DNA from: Kaistella flava (ex Peng et al. 2021)
GTDB lineage: Bacteria > Bacteroidota > Bacteroidia > Flavobacteriales > Weeksellaceae
Assembly: GCF_015191005.1 (NCBI RefSeq)
Contig: NZ_CP040442.1
Location: 1,426,001-1,490,000 of the forward strand
DNA length: 64,000 nt
Reading direction: 5' to 3'
Within the stretch, counting starts at the first letter, position 1; each line of letters opens with the position of its first letter. The notes beneath the pieces are model-generated. The model had not been told where the DNA came from. It did not search any database and saw only the letters and a list, made by a program, of their open reading frames with translations. The translations under genes were made by a program, and so were the position numbers. Below are positions 17,921-26,792 of the stretch, piece after piece.

Positions 17921-18487
17921 TTAATTTAATGATCTTAAAAATGATTCTGGAATAAATTTCATCAGAATCGGAATCTGTTTTTTCTCGAGTAAGGTAAACT
18001 TCCAATTTTTTGAATCTGATGAATTCGCTACCGCTACTTTCGAAGCTTTGATTTCATAAAATCCTGAATTTTGATTATAAACTACGTTGTTAAGTCCAAA
18101 TTCTGACTGAAGTGCTTTGAGTAAATCCTGAGGTTTTATTCCAGGAGCATCAAATTTAGCATCCAAATATTGCTCGTAGTTTATTTTCACATACTTTTTT
18201 CCCTGGTCTTCAATAACCGTATCACTTACAACAATCTCTTTCGGCATGTGAATCTTAAATTCAGAATCCTTAGAGTTGAACATTTGATTCATTAATGCAA
18301 TCATTTGTTCTTTGGAGAATATTTTTAAAAAATCCTCATTAGCGTAAGTATCTATCGCTTTTTCAAAATCCCGGTCTATCATTAAAGTATTGTACTCTCT
18401 GAACTGGTTCTCGATTTCAGATTGAATATTCTGAGAAAAACCAAAGACAGAAAAAGTAATACACCATAATAAAAGTACTTTTTTCAT
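17921..18487 (-). CDS. Secreted hypothetical protein between sucA and sucB
   Basis: This 188-aa protein has a cleavable signal peptide (residues 1-18, ending near VFGFSQ). I do not recognise a catalytic motif; charged residues dominate and the overall form (FREYNTLMIDRDFEKAIDTY, YEQYLDAKF) recalls small NTF2-like or DUF-type periplasmic proteins. It lies 8 bp downstream of sucA and 27 bp upstream of sucB on the same strand, so it is almost surely cotranscribed with them. A role in the 2-oxoglutarate dehydrogenase complex is unlikely because of the signal peptide. Confidence 0.75.
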   Translation of the reverse strand: MKKVLLLWCITFSVFGFSQNIQSEIENQFREYNTLMIDRDFEKAIDTYANEDFLKIFSKEQMIALMNQMFNSKDSEFKIHMPKEIVVSDTVIEDQGKKYVKINYEQYLDAKFDAPGIKPQDLLKALQSEFGLNNVVYNQNSGFYEIKASKVAVANSSDSKNWKFTLLEKKQIPILMKFIPESFLRSLN

Positions 18488-18495
18488 TTTCCTTA

Positions 18496-21303
18496 TTAAG
18501 CAGTTACCGGTCTTTTTGCAGGCTCATCATTTCTATCAAATACTCTATTGATTACACTATTTTGATTTTTCTCAAACATCTTATGACTTCCCGGCGCTGG
18601 TGAACCACTTGGTACTGCAGCAATAACCTGAATTCCTGTATCTCTGAAGTTTCTTAAAATATAACCCCAAGCTCCCATATTCTCTGGCTCCTCCTGAACC
18701 CAAAGTAATTGTTTTCTGTTGCCGTATTTTGCAAAAACCTCATCGATTTTATCTTGCTGAAGTGGATACAATTGCTCCATTCTTACCAAAGCAATATTTT
18801 CGCAATTCAACTCTTCTTTTTTAGCTAAAAGTTCATAATAAATTTTACCTGAACAAAGAACTAATTTTTCAACTTTTTCTGCGTTTGCAGTTTCATCATC
18901 AATGATTGGCTGGAATTCTCCGTTTGCTAAATCTTCGATGGTTGAAATTACTTTTGGATGACGCAATAATGATTTTGGAGTCATTACTACTAAAGGTTTT
19001 CTAAAGTTCCATTTCATTTGTCTTCTTAACAAATGGAAGTAATTCGCTGGCGTCGTTGCGTTGGCAACCACCATATTTTCATTGGCACAAAGCCCTAAGA
19101 ATCTTTCTAATCTTGCTGAAGAGTGTTCTGCTCCCTGGCCTTCAAAACCATGTGGAAGAAGCATTACCAAACCATTTTGGATTTTCCATTTTTCTTCTGC
19201 AGCAACCAAATATTGGTCGATGATAATTTGAGCTCCGTTAACGAAATCTCCAAATTGCGCTTCCCAAATTGTTAAAGTATTCGGTGAAGCCATTGCATAT
19301 CCGTAATCGAAACCAAGCACTCCATATTCAGAAAGGTGCGAGTTATAAATATCGAAACGGTTTTCGCTAACATGCCTTAACGGAATGTATTCTTCTTCGG
19401 TATCTTCAGTTTTCACTAAAGCATGACGGTGAGAGAACGTTCCTCTTTCAACATCTTCCCCAGAAATCCTAACATTGTGTCCTTCAGTAAGCAAGGTTGC
19501 ATAAGCCAACCACTCACCAATTGCCCAATCAATCGTATTTCCTTCAATCGATTTGATTCTATTCTCAAAAAGACGGGTTACTTTATTAATGAATTTCTTA
19601 TCGAACGGCAAAGTTGACATTTTAATCGCTAAATCCTTTAATTCTTTAGCATCGAATGTCGTATCGACCGCATTGTAAACTGCTCCTTTTGGTGACATTG
19701 GTAACTCTTTCCAATCATCTGCCATAAAAGGATCCATGGTGTTTTTTTCAATTTCTTTCGATGCATCATAATCTGCATCTAAAAGTTTCTTGAAAGAAGT
19801 TTCCATATTCTTTAAAACCTCATCAGAAAGCATTCCTTCTTTGATGAGTTGTTCTTTATAAATCTCTCTTGGATTCGCGTGTTTTGAAATTGATTTATAC
19901 AAATTAGGCTGTGTAAATCTTGGTTCATCACCTTCGTTATGACCGTATTTTCTATATCCTAAAAGATCGATATAAACGTCTTTACCAAACTCTGCACGGA
20001 AATCTGCCGCGAAACGAATTGCATGTACAACCGCTTCTACGTCATCTGCATTCACATGCATTACCGGAGATTCAGTTACTTTCGCAACATCTGTACAATA
20101 GTTAGAAGAACGTGCATCTAAATAATTCGTTGTAAATGAAACTTGATTGTTCACTACAATATGTACTGTTCCGCCAGTTCTGTACCCTTCCAAAGTCATC
20201 ATCTGGGCAACTTCATATACAATTCCTTGTCCAGCAATTGCACCGTCACCATGAATAATGATTGGTAAAACCTTTTTGAAATCTTTATATTTGTTATCTA
20301 CTTTAGCTCGGCAAATTCCTTCTACCAAAGCAGCAACAGTTTCTAAGTGAGATGGGTTTGGTGTTAAATTGATCGTAACTTCTTCCCCATTTTCAGTTTT
20401 AATTGTTTTAGATGAACCTAAATGGTATTTTACATCACCAGAGAATACGCCTTCAAATTCTTTTCCTTCAAATTCTGAGAAAATCTGTTTGTAAGATTTA
20501 CCGAAAATATTGGTAAGAACATTTAATCTTCCTCTGTGCGCCATTCCTAAAACAACTTCATCAACCCCTAATTGCGACGAACGCGTAATTAGTTGATCCA
20601 ATGCAGGAATTAATGATTCACCTCCTTCCAGAGAGAATCTTTTTTGTCCTACAAATTTGGTATGAAGATAATTTTCAAAAGCAACCGCCTGATTGAGTTT
20701 TTCCAGAATTTCTATTTTCTCATCAGCAGTTAACTGTGGATGGTTTTCATTGACTTGCAACCATTCTCTAATAAATTTACGCTCGGTAATATTATTAATG
20801 TGCATATATTCCACCCCAATAGATTCGCAATAAATCTTGTTCAGGTGGTTGATAAGCTCCTGAAGAGTTGTAGCATGTGGAAGACCTGTAGTGGTCGCAG
20901 AATTAAACTTTCGAGATAAATCTGCCTGCGTTAGACCAAAATTTTCAATCGCTAAAGTTGGTTCGTAATGTCTTCTCTCTCTTACCGGATTGGTATTGGT
21001 AAAGAGATGACCACGATGTCTGTAAGCCTCAATTAAATTGAGAACCTGAAATTCTTTTTGAATATCTTCAGGAATCTGACCATTAGCAGAAGCTTGATTT
21101 GCTAACTGCACCGGTGTAGAAACTTTCGGTGAGTCAGAATTTCTCCCAAAATCATCACCATACCCCTCTAAAGCAAAATCGAATCCTTGGAAAAATGCTT
21201 TCCAGGATGGTTCTAATGAATCAGGGAACTTTAAGTATTGTTGGTATAAGTCTTCTATTAACTGAGAATGAGCAGCATTGAGAAATGAAAATTTATCCAT
21301 CAT
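18496..21303 (-). CDS. sucA: 2-oxoglutarate dehydrogenase E1
   Basis: This 935-aa thiamine diphosphate-dependent E1 component decarboxylates 2-oxoglutarate and passes the succinyl group to SucB. The N-terminal E1 extension begins FLNAAHSQLIEDLYQQYLKF. Conserved regions include LGMAHRGRLNVL (about 255) and IIHGDGAIAGQGIVYE (the ThDP-Mg site). The C-terminal transketolase half has LLPHGFEGQGAEHSSARLER. The length fits the family. It opens the sucA - small gene - sucB unit; another gene on the same strand ends at 21402, about 100 bp upstream. Confidence 0.97.
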   Translation of the reverse strand: MMDKFSFLNAAHSQLIEDLYQQYLKFPDSLEPSWKAFFQGFDFALEGYGDDFGRNSDSPKVSTPVQLANQASANGQIPEDIQKEFQVLNLIEAYRHRGHLFTNTNPVRERRHYEPTLAIENFGLTQADLSRKFNSATTTGLPHATTLQELINHLNKIYCESIGVEYMHINNITERKFIREWLQVNENHPQLTADEKIEILEKLNQAVAFENYLHTKFVGQKRFSLEGGESLIPALDQLITRSSQLGVDEVVLGMAHRGRLNVLTNIFGKSYKQIFSEFEGKEFEGVFSGDVKYHLGSSKTIKTENGEEVTINLTPNPSHLETVAALVEGICRAKVDNKYKDFKKVLPIIIHGDGAIAGQGIVYEVAQMMTLEGYRTGGTVHIVVNNQVSFTTNYLDARSSNYCTDVAKVTESPVMHVNADDVEAVVHAIRFAADFRAEFGKDVYIDLLGYRKYGHNEGDEPRFTQPNLYKSISKHANPREIYKEQLIKEGMLSDEVLKNMETSFKKLLDADYDASKEIEKNTMDPFMADDWKELPMSPKGAVYNAVDTTFDAKELKDLAIKMSTLPFDKKFINKVTRLFENRIKSIEGNTIDWAIGEWLAYATLLTEGHNVRISGEDVERGTFSHRHALVKTEDTEEEYIPLRHVSENRFDIYNSHLSEYGVLGFDYGYAMASPNTLTIWEAQFGDFVNGAQIIIDQYLVAAEEKWKIQNGLVMLLPHGFEGQGAEHSSARLERFLGLCANENMVVANATTPANYFHLLRRQMKWNFRKPLVVMTPKSLLRHPKVISTIEDLANGEFQPIIDDETANAEKVEKLVLCSGKIYYELLAKKEELNCENIALVRMEQLYPLQQDKIDEVFAKYGNRKQLLWVQEEPENMGAWGYILRNFRDTGIQVIAAVPSGSPAPGSHKMFEKNQNSVINRVFDRNDEPAKRPVTA

Positions 21304-21401
21304 TTACAAATTATCTGTTTATTTTTATTTAAAGAACAAATTTAACAAAAATAAGTGAGGTACTAAAGCCTTAGAATGGTTAAAAAGCTGATAACTACAA
21401 A

Positions 21402-22439
21402 TTATTTGTAAACGGGTAAAGATAATTTCATAACCGTTTTATTATCAGTAGTTGGCTCTTCTAAAAAAGTTTGTTGTAAATCACCAATTCGCATGGTATC
21501 ATGTTTTGCTTTTGTTAAAAGCTGCTGAATCGCTTTCACTCTACCTTCGTAACTCCCCTGGTAGAAAATCACATAATATTTACCACTTTCTATGGTTCTA
21601 AAACTGAAATTATTATCGGAAACTGCTTCTTTTTTAGAGAGAGGAATTCCGTAGAAATAAGAAACTTCTTTATCTTTAAAATTATCTGCATCGTTAATCA
21701 TAACCGGTTCGCCGTATTCATCATCTTTCTTGGCTAAGTCCATTTTCACATAGTTCAATACTTTGTTATGATTCATGACAATATTTTTGAAAAGAGCGTC
21801 TTTAACATTTTTGGTCGTTACATTAATTCCCAAAAGCAATTGACTGTCTTGCTGCTCTACCATGAGGCTGTCGAATTTTAAACTTTCACGCTGCGTTTCT
21901 TTATCTACTTTATTTCCTAGAAGATGATAAAGGGTTTTCATACTCTTATCAATATTGCTTATCCAGAAATCTTCAGAAATCAAATTCAAAGATCTTTCTA
22001 AAAATGGTCTTTTCGGCGTATGAACATACCAAACGATCTTGGTTTTATCATTTTGTGGAATAAATTTAAGATCAATCGTATAAAGTGTATTTCTCTTCCC
22101 TTCGAACAATTGAAGTTTCAATGTCTTTTCGGGATTTTCATAACGAATGAAAATATCTCCGAAGGTGCTATCATCTTTTTTATCCCGATAAGTCATCGCA
22201 CTTCCTTTCCCTTCATAAGGCGTATAGAATTGTAAAGTCAGGTTTTTATTGTCTGTGAAGAAAGAATTCCATCTGGCGAAGTTCTGCAGATTATTAAACT
22301 GGGGATATACTTTATCAATAGGATAATTGATTTCTTTCTCGATGGTGAAATTTTTATTTTCATCCACAAAAGTCATAGAAACAGCATAAACTCCTCCTAA
22401 AAATAAAACGATAATAATTCCGAATTTTAACCAACGCAT
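21402..22439 (-). CDS. SRPBCC-domain membrane-anchored protein with GyrI-like C-terminus
   Basis: This 345-aa protein has an N-terminal membrane helix (residues 5-23). A START/SRPBCC-type domain covers about 30-180 (EINYPIDKVYPQFNNLQNFARWNSF). A second half resembles GyrI-like small-molecule-binding domains, with the ending FRTIESGKYYVIFYQGSYEG. Such proteins are common in Bacteroidota and are assumed to bind hydrophobic ligands in the periplasm. No enzyme function can be assigned. It lies between glgC, whose terminator precedes it, and sucA. Confidence 0.8.
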   Translation of the reverse strand: MRWLKFGIIIVLFLGGVYAVSMTFVDENKNFTIEKEINYPIDKVYPQFNNLQNFARWNSFFTDNKNLTLQFYTPYEGKGSAMTYRDKKDDSTFGDIFIRYENPEKTLKLQLFEGKRNTLYTIDLKFIPQNDKTKIVWYVHTPKRPFLERSLNLISEDFWISNIDKSMKTLYHLLGNKVDKETQRESLKFDSLMVEQQDSQLLLGINVTTKNVKDALFKNIVMNHNKVLNYVKMDLAKKDDEYGEPVMINDADNFKDKEVSYFYGIPLSKKEAVSDNNFSFRTIESGKYYVIFYQGSYEGRVKAIQQLLTKAKHDTMRIGDLQQTFLEEPTTDNKTVMKLSLPVYK

Positions 22440-22471
22440 GTGGCAAAAATAGGGAAAAAGACGCGAAAAAA

Positions 22472-22499
22472 AACACGGTACTAAAAATAGTACCGTGTT
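22472..22499 (-). terminator. Terminator after glgC
   Basis: AACACGGTAC (22472-22481) and GTACCGTGTT (22490-22499) form a perfect 10-bp stem. On the minus strand a run of eight T follows. It lies 25 bp after the glgC stop. Confidence 0.88.
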
Positions 22500-22523
22500 G
22501 CTATATTTAAAAAATGAATGTTC

Positions 22524-23792
22524 TTAAGGAATTTGAGTTCCAGGTGAAATCACTGCATTCTTTTTTACGATGACAATTCCATCCTTAATTGAATGGTTAT
22601 CAAAATCTCCATCAGGCAAGTGCTTCCCGCCAATGATTCTTACATTATCACCAATTCTACAGTTCTTATCAAGAATAGCCTGCTCGATATAACAATATTT
22701 ACCGACGCCTAAATTAGGAATACCACTATTATCATTTGAAACAATATCTTGAGTTTCCTGATAAAAATCTGCACCCATCATATAAGTGTTCATTAATGTA
22801 CTTCCCTTATCAATACGGCTTCGGTTTCCAACAATAGAATTTTCTATTTTATCTGCCATCACAATACATCCATCTCCGAATATTGCCTTACTCACATAAG
22901 ATCCCAAAATTTTCGAAGGTGGCAACATTCTCGCTCTGGTATAAATCGGTGATTTACTGAATAAATTGAACTTCGGGAAATCTTTGGTTAAATCTAAATT
23001 AGCATCGAAAAATGATTGAATGGTTCCTATATCTGTCCAATATCCATCATATTGAAAACTCAATGTTTTATATTTACCAATACCATTAGGAATTAACTCG
23101 CCACCGAAATCATCACCGGTATCTTCGTCAAACATTTTCTTCAATCCATTTTTATTGAAGACATAAATTCCCATCGAGGCCAAATATTCTTTACCTTCTG
23201 CCTTATTTTTTTCTGATACTTCAGATTTCCAGTCATTAAGAACATCACTGGATGGTTTTTCTATAAAAGAAGTAATATTTCCTTCTTCATCAGATTTTAA
23301 AATACCAAATCCTGGAGCATCCTGAGCATTTACAGGAATAGTTGCAATGGTAATATCGCCTTTGTTACGGCAATGGAAGTCGATCATTTCACGGAAATCC
23401 ATTTGATACAATTGGTCACCCGAAAGAATAAGGATATAATCATAATCGTATTTATCCAAATGCTTCATCGACTGGCGCACTGCATCTGCGGTACCTTGAT
23501 ACCATTCATCACTTTCGATGTTTTGTTCTGCCGCTAAAATATCTACAAAACCTCTACTGAAAATATCAAAGTGAAATGAATTCTTAATATGAGAATTCAA
23601 GGAAGCAGAATTAAACTGCGTCAATACTAAAATCCTGTTAAAGCCAGAGTTAAGACAATTAGAAATAGGAATATCTACTAACCTGTACTTACCTGCAATA
23701 GGAACCGCCGGTTTGGAGCGCGAATGAGTTAAAGGAGACAACCTGGATCCTCTCCCTCCACCAAGAACAATAGAAATAACACTGGGCTTCAT
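22524..23792 (-). CDS. glgC: Glucose-1-phosphate adenylyltransferase
   Basis: This 422-aa enzyme makes ADP-glucose from glucose-1-phosphate and ATP, the committed step of glycogen synthesis. The nucleotide-binding signature is VLGGGRGSRLSPLTHSRSKP (about residues 10-29). IFSRGFVDILAAEQ, WYQGTADAVRQ and the LSGDQLYQMD catalytic motif follow. A left-handed beta-helix covers the C-terminal third. The usual glgC context (glgB, glgA) is not visible, since the next 660 bp upstream are noncoding and then mobile DNA. It has its own terminator. Confidence 0.96.
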   Translation of the reverse strand: MKPSVISIVLGGGRGSRLSPLTHSRSKPAVPIAGKYRLVDIPISNCLNSGFNRILVLTQFNSASLNSHIKNSFHFDIFSRGFVDILAAEQNIESDEWYQGTADAVRQSMKHLDKYDYDYILILSGDQLYQMDFREMIDFHCRNKGDITIATIPVNAQDAPGFGILKSDEEGNITSFIEKPSSDVLNDWKSEVSEKNKAEGKEYLASMGIYVFNKNGLKKMFDEDTGDDFGGELIPNGIGKYKTLSFQYDGYWTDIGTIQSFFDANLDLTKDFPKFNLFSKSPIYTRARMLPPSKILGSYVSKAIFGDGCIVMADKIENSIVGNRSRIDKGSTLMNTYMMGADFYQETQDIVSNDNSGIPNLGVGKYCYIEQAILDKNCRIGDNVRIIGGKHLPDGDFDNHSIKDGIVIVKKNAVISPGTQIP

Positions 23793-24312
23793 AGATGTAT
23801 TTTTTAATAGATTACTAAATAATGTTGCTTAACAATATTACTATTTTTCCCGTACTAATCAAAATAAAACAGGATGATTAATACCACTATCCTTATTTAT
23901 TTTAAATAATAAACTCGAAAATAATAAAGTTAAGGAAAATAAAATTTGGCTTGATGAGCCGTAGTATAAAATGACAGTAGTTTCAAATTTTAGACCAAAG
24001 AAATCTTAGTTAAAACTATAATGAGTTTAAGAATGGTTGTTGTAGCTTAAAACAACATCACAATTAGTATTCGACAACACTCCGTCATCTTTTGCCATCG
24101 TTAGCGTTGATGACTTTCTAAAAGTAAATCATTCCGATACAAAGTAATAAGGATCAAGAGTAAAAGATGGGAATTAAATCTCAAATCTTAATTTTTCGCA
24201 ACATTAAGATTTAATGAAGGAATTAATAATTTAAAGACTAATTTATACTTTGCAAGGAATTTTGCGAGTTAGCTTTTTAGTTAAAATATTGATTTTTGAC
24301 GATTTGGTTTTC

Positions 24313-24378
24313 ATGAACTCCTCATGAACTATCCATGCTTTATCCATGAAGTATCTATGGGGTATCTATGAGTCATCA
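24313..24378. repeat. 11-bp tandem repeat, six units
   Basis: Units of 11 bp start at 24313, 24324, 24335, 24346, 24357 and 24368. The consensus is about ATGAACTATCC, with changes at two to four positions per unit. The rest of the space from glgC (23793) to here shows no gene, only AT-rich sequence that should contain the glgC promoter. Confidence 0.7.
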
Positions 24379-24392
24379 TTTTAAATGACCCG

Positions 24393-24475
24393 TCCTGAAA
24401 TAGCTATACAGATTAATAGATAAATCCTGATATAACTATACACTTATAAATGATAATCCTAAATGAACTATACAC
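24393..24475. repeat. Left 32-bp iterons resembling the IS end
   Basis: Three direct units begin TCCT at 24393, 24425 and 24457, spaced exactly 32 bp. They share TCCTGAAATARCTATACA-like heads. The third unit overlaps the end of the transposase gene and forms the left terminus of the IS. The two outer units look like extra copies of that terminus. Confidence 0.65.
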
Positions 24476-25370
24476 TTGTATTTTCAAAGGTAAAACTTTT
24501 ATGATAGTTCTTCCATCTCTTGTTTAATTTTCCTGATCTCAGATGTGCTTGCATTGGGGTTAAATAATCACAACTCGCATGTGGTCTTAATTCGTTGTAA
24601 GATTTAATACTTTGACTTATTTGCTTTCCGGTTTGCTCGAACCCTAATGAACTACTATAAAGGTTAAATTCTGTTTTGATAATACCATTAACTCTCTCTG
24701 CCAATGCATTTTCATAAGGATCACCATTTTCCGTCATACTAATTCCTATACCGTTTTTAAGCAACAAATCGACATAGTTGTGGGAGCAATATTGCGATCC
24801 CCTATCAGAATGATGAATTATCACATCTTTATACAATCTATTATTAAGAGCCATTTTCAACGCATCGATACATCCTTCTGCCGCTAAATCCTGACGAAAG
24901 CAGTACCCCATTATTTTTCTTGAATACGCATCTGTTATTAAACTCAGATAGCCCCACTGATTGATTAATCGGATATAAGTAATATCACTGACCCACACTT
25001 GTTCAGGTCGTATTACATCAATGTCTTTCACTAAATTACTGTACTTTCTCATCCAATGTCTGGAATCGGTCGTAATGGCTTTTCTTTTTCTTTGGCGGAT
25101 TAGTAGCCGATGTTCTGATAATAAATCAAACAAATAATCTCTTCCGAAGCTTATTTCATGGGTCTCCAATTTTTTTTGGAGCACATGATGTAGCTTTCTG
25201 GTTCCAAGCCTAGGCAAATCTTTTCTAATTTCGATAATCTCCTGGAGTATAACATCTTCCTTAACTAAATTACCCTCCTTCCTCCATAAAGCATCATAGT
25301 AAGCATGCCGGGTTTTGCCAAACAATCCACATAAAGCAGCTATTCCATATTGTGGAAAATCCTGTTTCAT
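24468..25370 (-). CDS. IS3-family transposase OrfB (DDE integrase)
   Basis: This 300-aa transposase subunit has an HTH_21-type N-terminal region (ILQEIIEIRKDLPRLGTRKL) and an RNase H-like catalytic core. The DDE triad is in WVSDITYI, HHSDRGSQY and NALAERVNGIIKTEF. Its ATG overlaps the orfA stop (ATGA), suggesting coupled translation rather than the A-run frameshift used by many IS3 elements. The stop lies inside the left terminal repeat. Confidence 0.92.
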   Translation of the reverse strand: MKQDFPQYGIAALCGLFGKTRHAYYDALWRKEGNLVKEDVILQEIIEIRKDLPRLGTRKLHHVLQKKLETHEISFGRDYLFDLLSEHRLLIRQRKRKAITTDSRHWMRKYSNLVKDIDVIRPEQVWVSDITYIRLINQWGYLSLITDAYSRKIMGYCFRQDLAAEGCIDALKMALNNRLYKDVIIHHSDRGSQYCSHNYVDLLLKNGIGISMTENGDPYENALAERVNGIIKTEFNLYSSSLGFEQTGKQISQSIKSYNELRPHASCDYLTPMQAHLRSGKLNKRWKNYHKSFTFENTSV

Positions 25371-25924
25371 TTTTGAGACTGCTTGGCACCAGACTTTTTT
25401 CTGATATCAATCTTAAGTTGATCTTCTGCTACATCAATAAGCGTATTTAAAGCTTTGATTCTAAGCTCTGCTTCCTGTAACGCCTTGTGCAGTGCTTCTT
25501 TTTCTAAATCTTGGACAGATGGTTTTACTTTGGCCATTGGAAGGGTGTTTTCAATACAAATCTCGACTTTTTCTGATTTATATTGTTTAATCCAATCCCG
25601 AATCGACTTCTCTGATTTAATATGGTAAGCAATTTTAGCGTCCTTGATTGTCAACCGGCCTTGTTCTATCGCGCTTACAATAGTACGTTTCTGAAGGTTG
25701 GTGTAGGTTTTCCGTTTGCTCTTTTCTTGATACTCGAGTGAACCATAGGTCCGCATCCAACTGTCTAATGAGCTTTTTCCTAAACCATAAATTCGAATGG
25801 CTTCTTTTCGAGGCAATCCATTCTCTACCTCTTTGACAATTTTTGAAATCAGCCGCTTATCATAATGACCGGTTTTGTGTTCGCGTGAAACATAAATTTC
25901 TTGATCTTGATCTGACATATACAC
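25367..25924 (-). CDS. IS3-family transposase OrfA (DNA-binding subunit)
   Basis: This 185-aa protein contains two helix-turn-helix segments, ISKIVKEVENGLPRKEAIRIYG near residue 26 and LTIKDAKIAYHIKSEKSIRDW near residue 90. A leucine-rich coiled coil (about 136-175) should mediate oligomerisation with OrfB. It would bind the element ends. The promoter should lie in the right terminal repeat region. Confidence 0.88.
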   Translation of the reverse strand: MYMSDQDQEIYVSREHKTGHYDKRLISKIVKEVENGLPRKEAIRIYGLGKSSLDSWMRTYGSLEYQEKSKRKTYTNLQKRTIVSAIEQGRLTIKDAKIAYHIKSEKSIRDWIKQYKSEKVEICIENTLPMAKVKPSVQDLEKEALHKALQEAELRIKALNTLIDVAEDQLKIDIRKKSGAKQSQK

Positions 25925-25979
25925 TTGTTTTTGTGTATAGCTATTTTAGGACAAGACAAAATGAATTTTTGCTGATCCG

Positions 25980-26069
25980 TCCTGAAATAACTATACAGAT
26001 TAATAGATTGATACATTCCGAAATAACTATACAGATTATTCAATAAATCCTGTTATAAATATACACTCG
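25980..26069. repeat. Right-hand 32-bp iterons outside the IS
   Basis: Units with heads TCCTGAAATAACTATACA (25980), TTCCGAAATAACTATACA (26016) and TCCTGTTATAAATATACA (26048) run in the same direction as the left iterons. The first unit repeats the outermost left unit almost exactly. The last two are 32 bp apart. Confidence 0.6.
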
Positions 26070-26120
26070 TCCGTAATAATTCGGAAATAAAATATGTAAA
26101 CGTAAAATTTCATCAAAAAA

Positions 26121-26148
26121 AAATCTCCCAAATAAATTTGAGAGATTT
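26121..26148 (-). terminator. Terminator of a lost minus-strand gene, probably a tRNA
   Basis: AAATCTCCCAAA (26121-26132) pairs with TTTGAGAGATTT (26137-26148) with one mismatch. Read on the minus strand it is followed by a long T-run. It directly follows a tRNA-like 3' end at 26149-26166 and has no other gene to serve. Confidence 0.6.
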
Positions 26149-26166
26149 GCGATCCGGACGGGATTT
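26149..26166 (-). other. tRNA 3'-end remnant, probable attachment site
   Basis: The minus strand reads AAATCCCGTCCGGATCGC. This has the form of a T-loop, 3' T-stem strand and 3' acceptor strand, but the complementary tRNA parts are missing further upstream. With the terminator immediately after, it looks like the chromosomal 3' end left where an element integrated into a tRNA gene. The tRNA identity cannot be read. Confidence 0.45.
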
Positions 26167-26220
26167 GTACTTTTTCAGAAAAAACCCTATCCATAAGCTT
26201 TATGCTGTTCTTTTGTTTAG

Positions 26221-26240
26221 TAGGTCACCGAATAGGTCAC
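26221..26240. repeat. Direct repeat TAGGTCAC x2 next to the tRNA remnant
   Basis: TAGGTCAC occurs at 26221-26228 and 26233-26240, separated by CGAA. It lies within 60 bp of the tRNA 3' remnant, where an integrase or excisionase arm site would be expected. No gene is supported in 26167-26597; no integrase gene remains. Confidence 0.3.
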
Positions 26241-26597
26241 TTTTATAAACATAATAAAGAGCTTCGTTTTTACTGGTGCAAATATAGCTCATTTTTAACT
26301 CTTTCCAAATATTCATCTCACTTTTTTTTAACAAAATAATCAACTACCAGATAATCAAACTATTTTATTTTCATTCACTTCTTTACTTCAGTGATGTAAA
26401 TATAAATTCTGTATGATCTTGTAAGCAAATAATCTTTCTATTAATATTTTGCAGATGAAATAACATTTGCAGAATATCTAGAAAAAACCGGGGAAAGTTA
26501 AAAACATCTTTTAAACCATAGATGAATTTAATAAAGTTGCTAAGAATTCACAAAAATGTTGCTTAACATTAACTGGAAAGTTTAATTCAATATCCAG

Positions 26598-26669
26598 TGG
26601 TCAATTTAAACCGAATTTACATGGTCAATTTAAACCGAATCTAGGTGTTCACTTACACCGAACTTTGAA
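26598..26669. repeat. 24-bp terminal-type repeats (IS21-like end remnant)
   Basis: Three units start at 26598, 26622 and 26646, exactly 24 bp apart. The first two share TGGTCAATTTAAACCGAAT; the third is diverged (TGTTCACTTACACCGAACT). Multiple short repeats at an end are typical of IS21-type elements, but no istAB gene is present, so this would be a truncated end cut by the neighbouring IS3 insertion. Confidence 0.4.
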
Positions 26670-26792
26670 CGATATAATTTAAACCTTTTCCAATAGCACT
26701 TAATCCTTTTTCCAACTATGCTGCTCCCCGAAAACCGTACAATTTTATTAGAGAATTTAAGATATAATTATTAATCTTAAATTAGCAAAATT

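Larger units (their letters stand above)
24457..25951 (-). mobile_element. IS3-family insertion sequence (about 1.5 kb)
   Basis: The element holds orfA (25367-25924) and orfB (24468-25370) overlapping by 4 bp. The terminal inverted repeats are TCCTAAATGAACTATACAC on the left (24457) and GTGTATAGCTATTTTAGGA on the right (25933-25951). Both genes are intact, so it could still be active. The exact outer bases and any target duplication are not certain because end-like repeats continue on both sides. Confidence 0.75.

Noticed and set aside
24393..26069. Possible CRISPR array from 32-bp spaced repeats
   Set aside because: Only three short units per side, similarity extends across the whole period, no distinct spacers and no cas genes; they match the IS ends instead.
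26149..26200. Complete tRNA gene
   Set aside because: Only the 3' end is present; no anticodon or D arm can be folded on either side.
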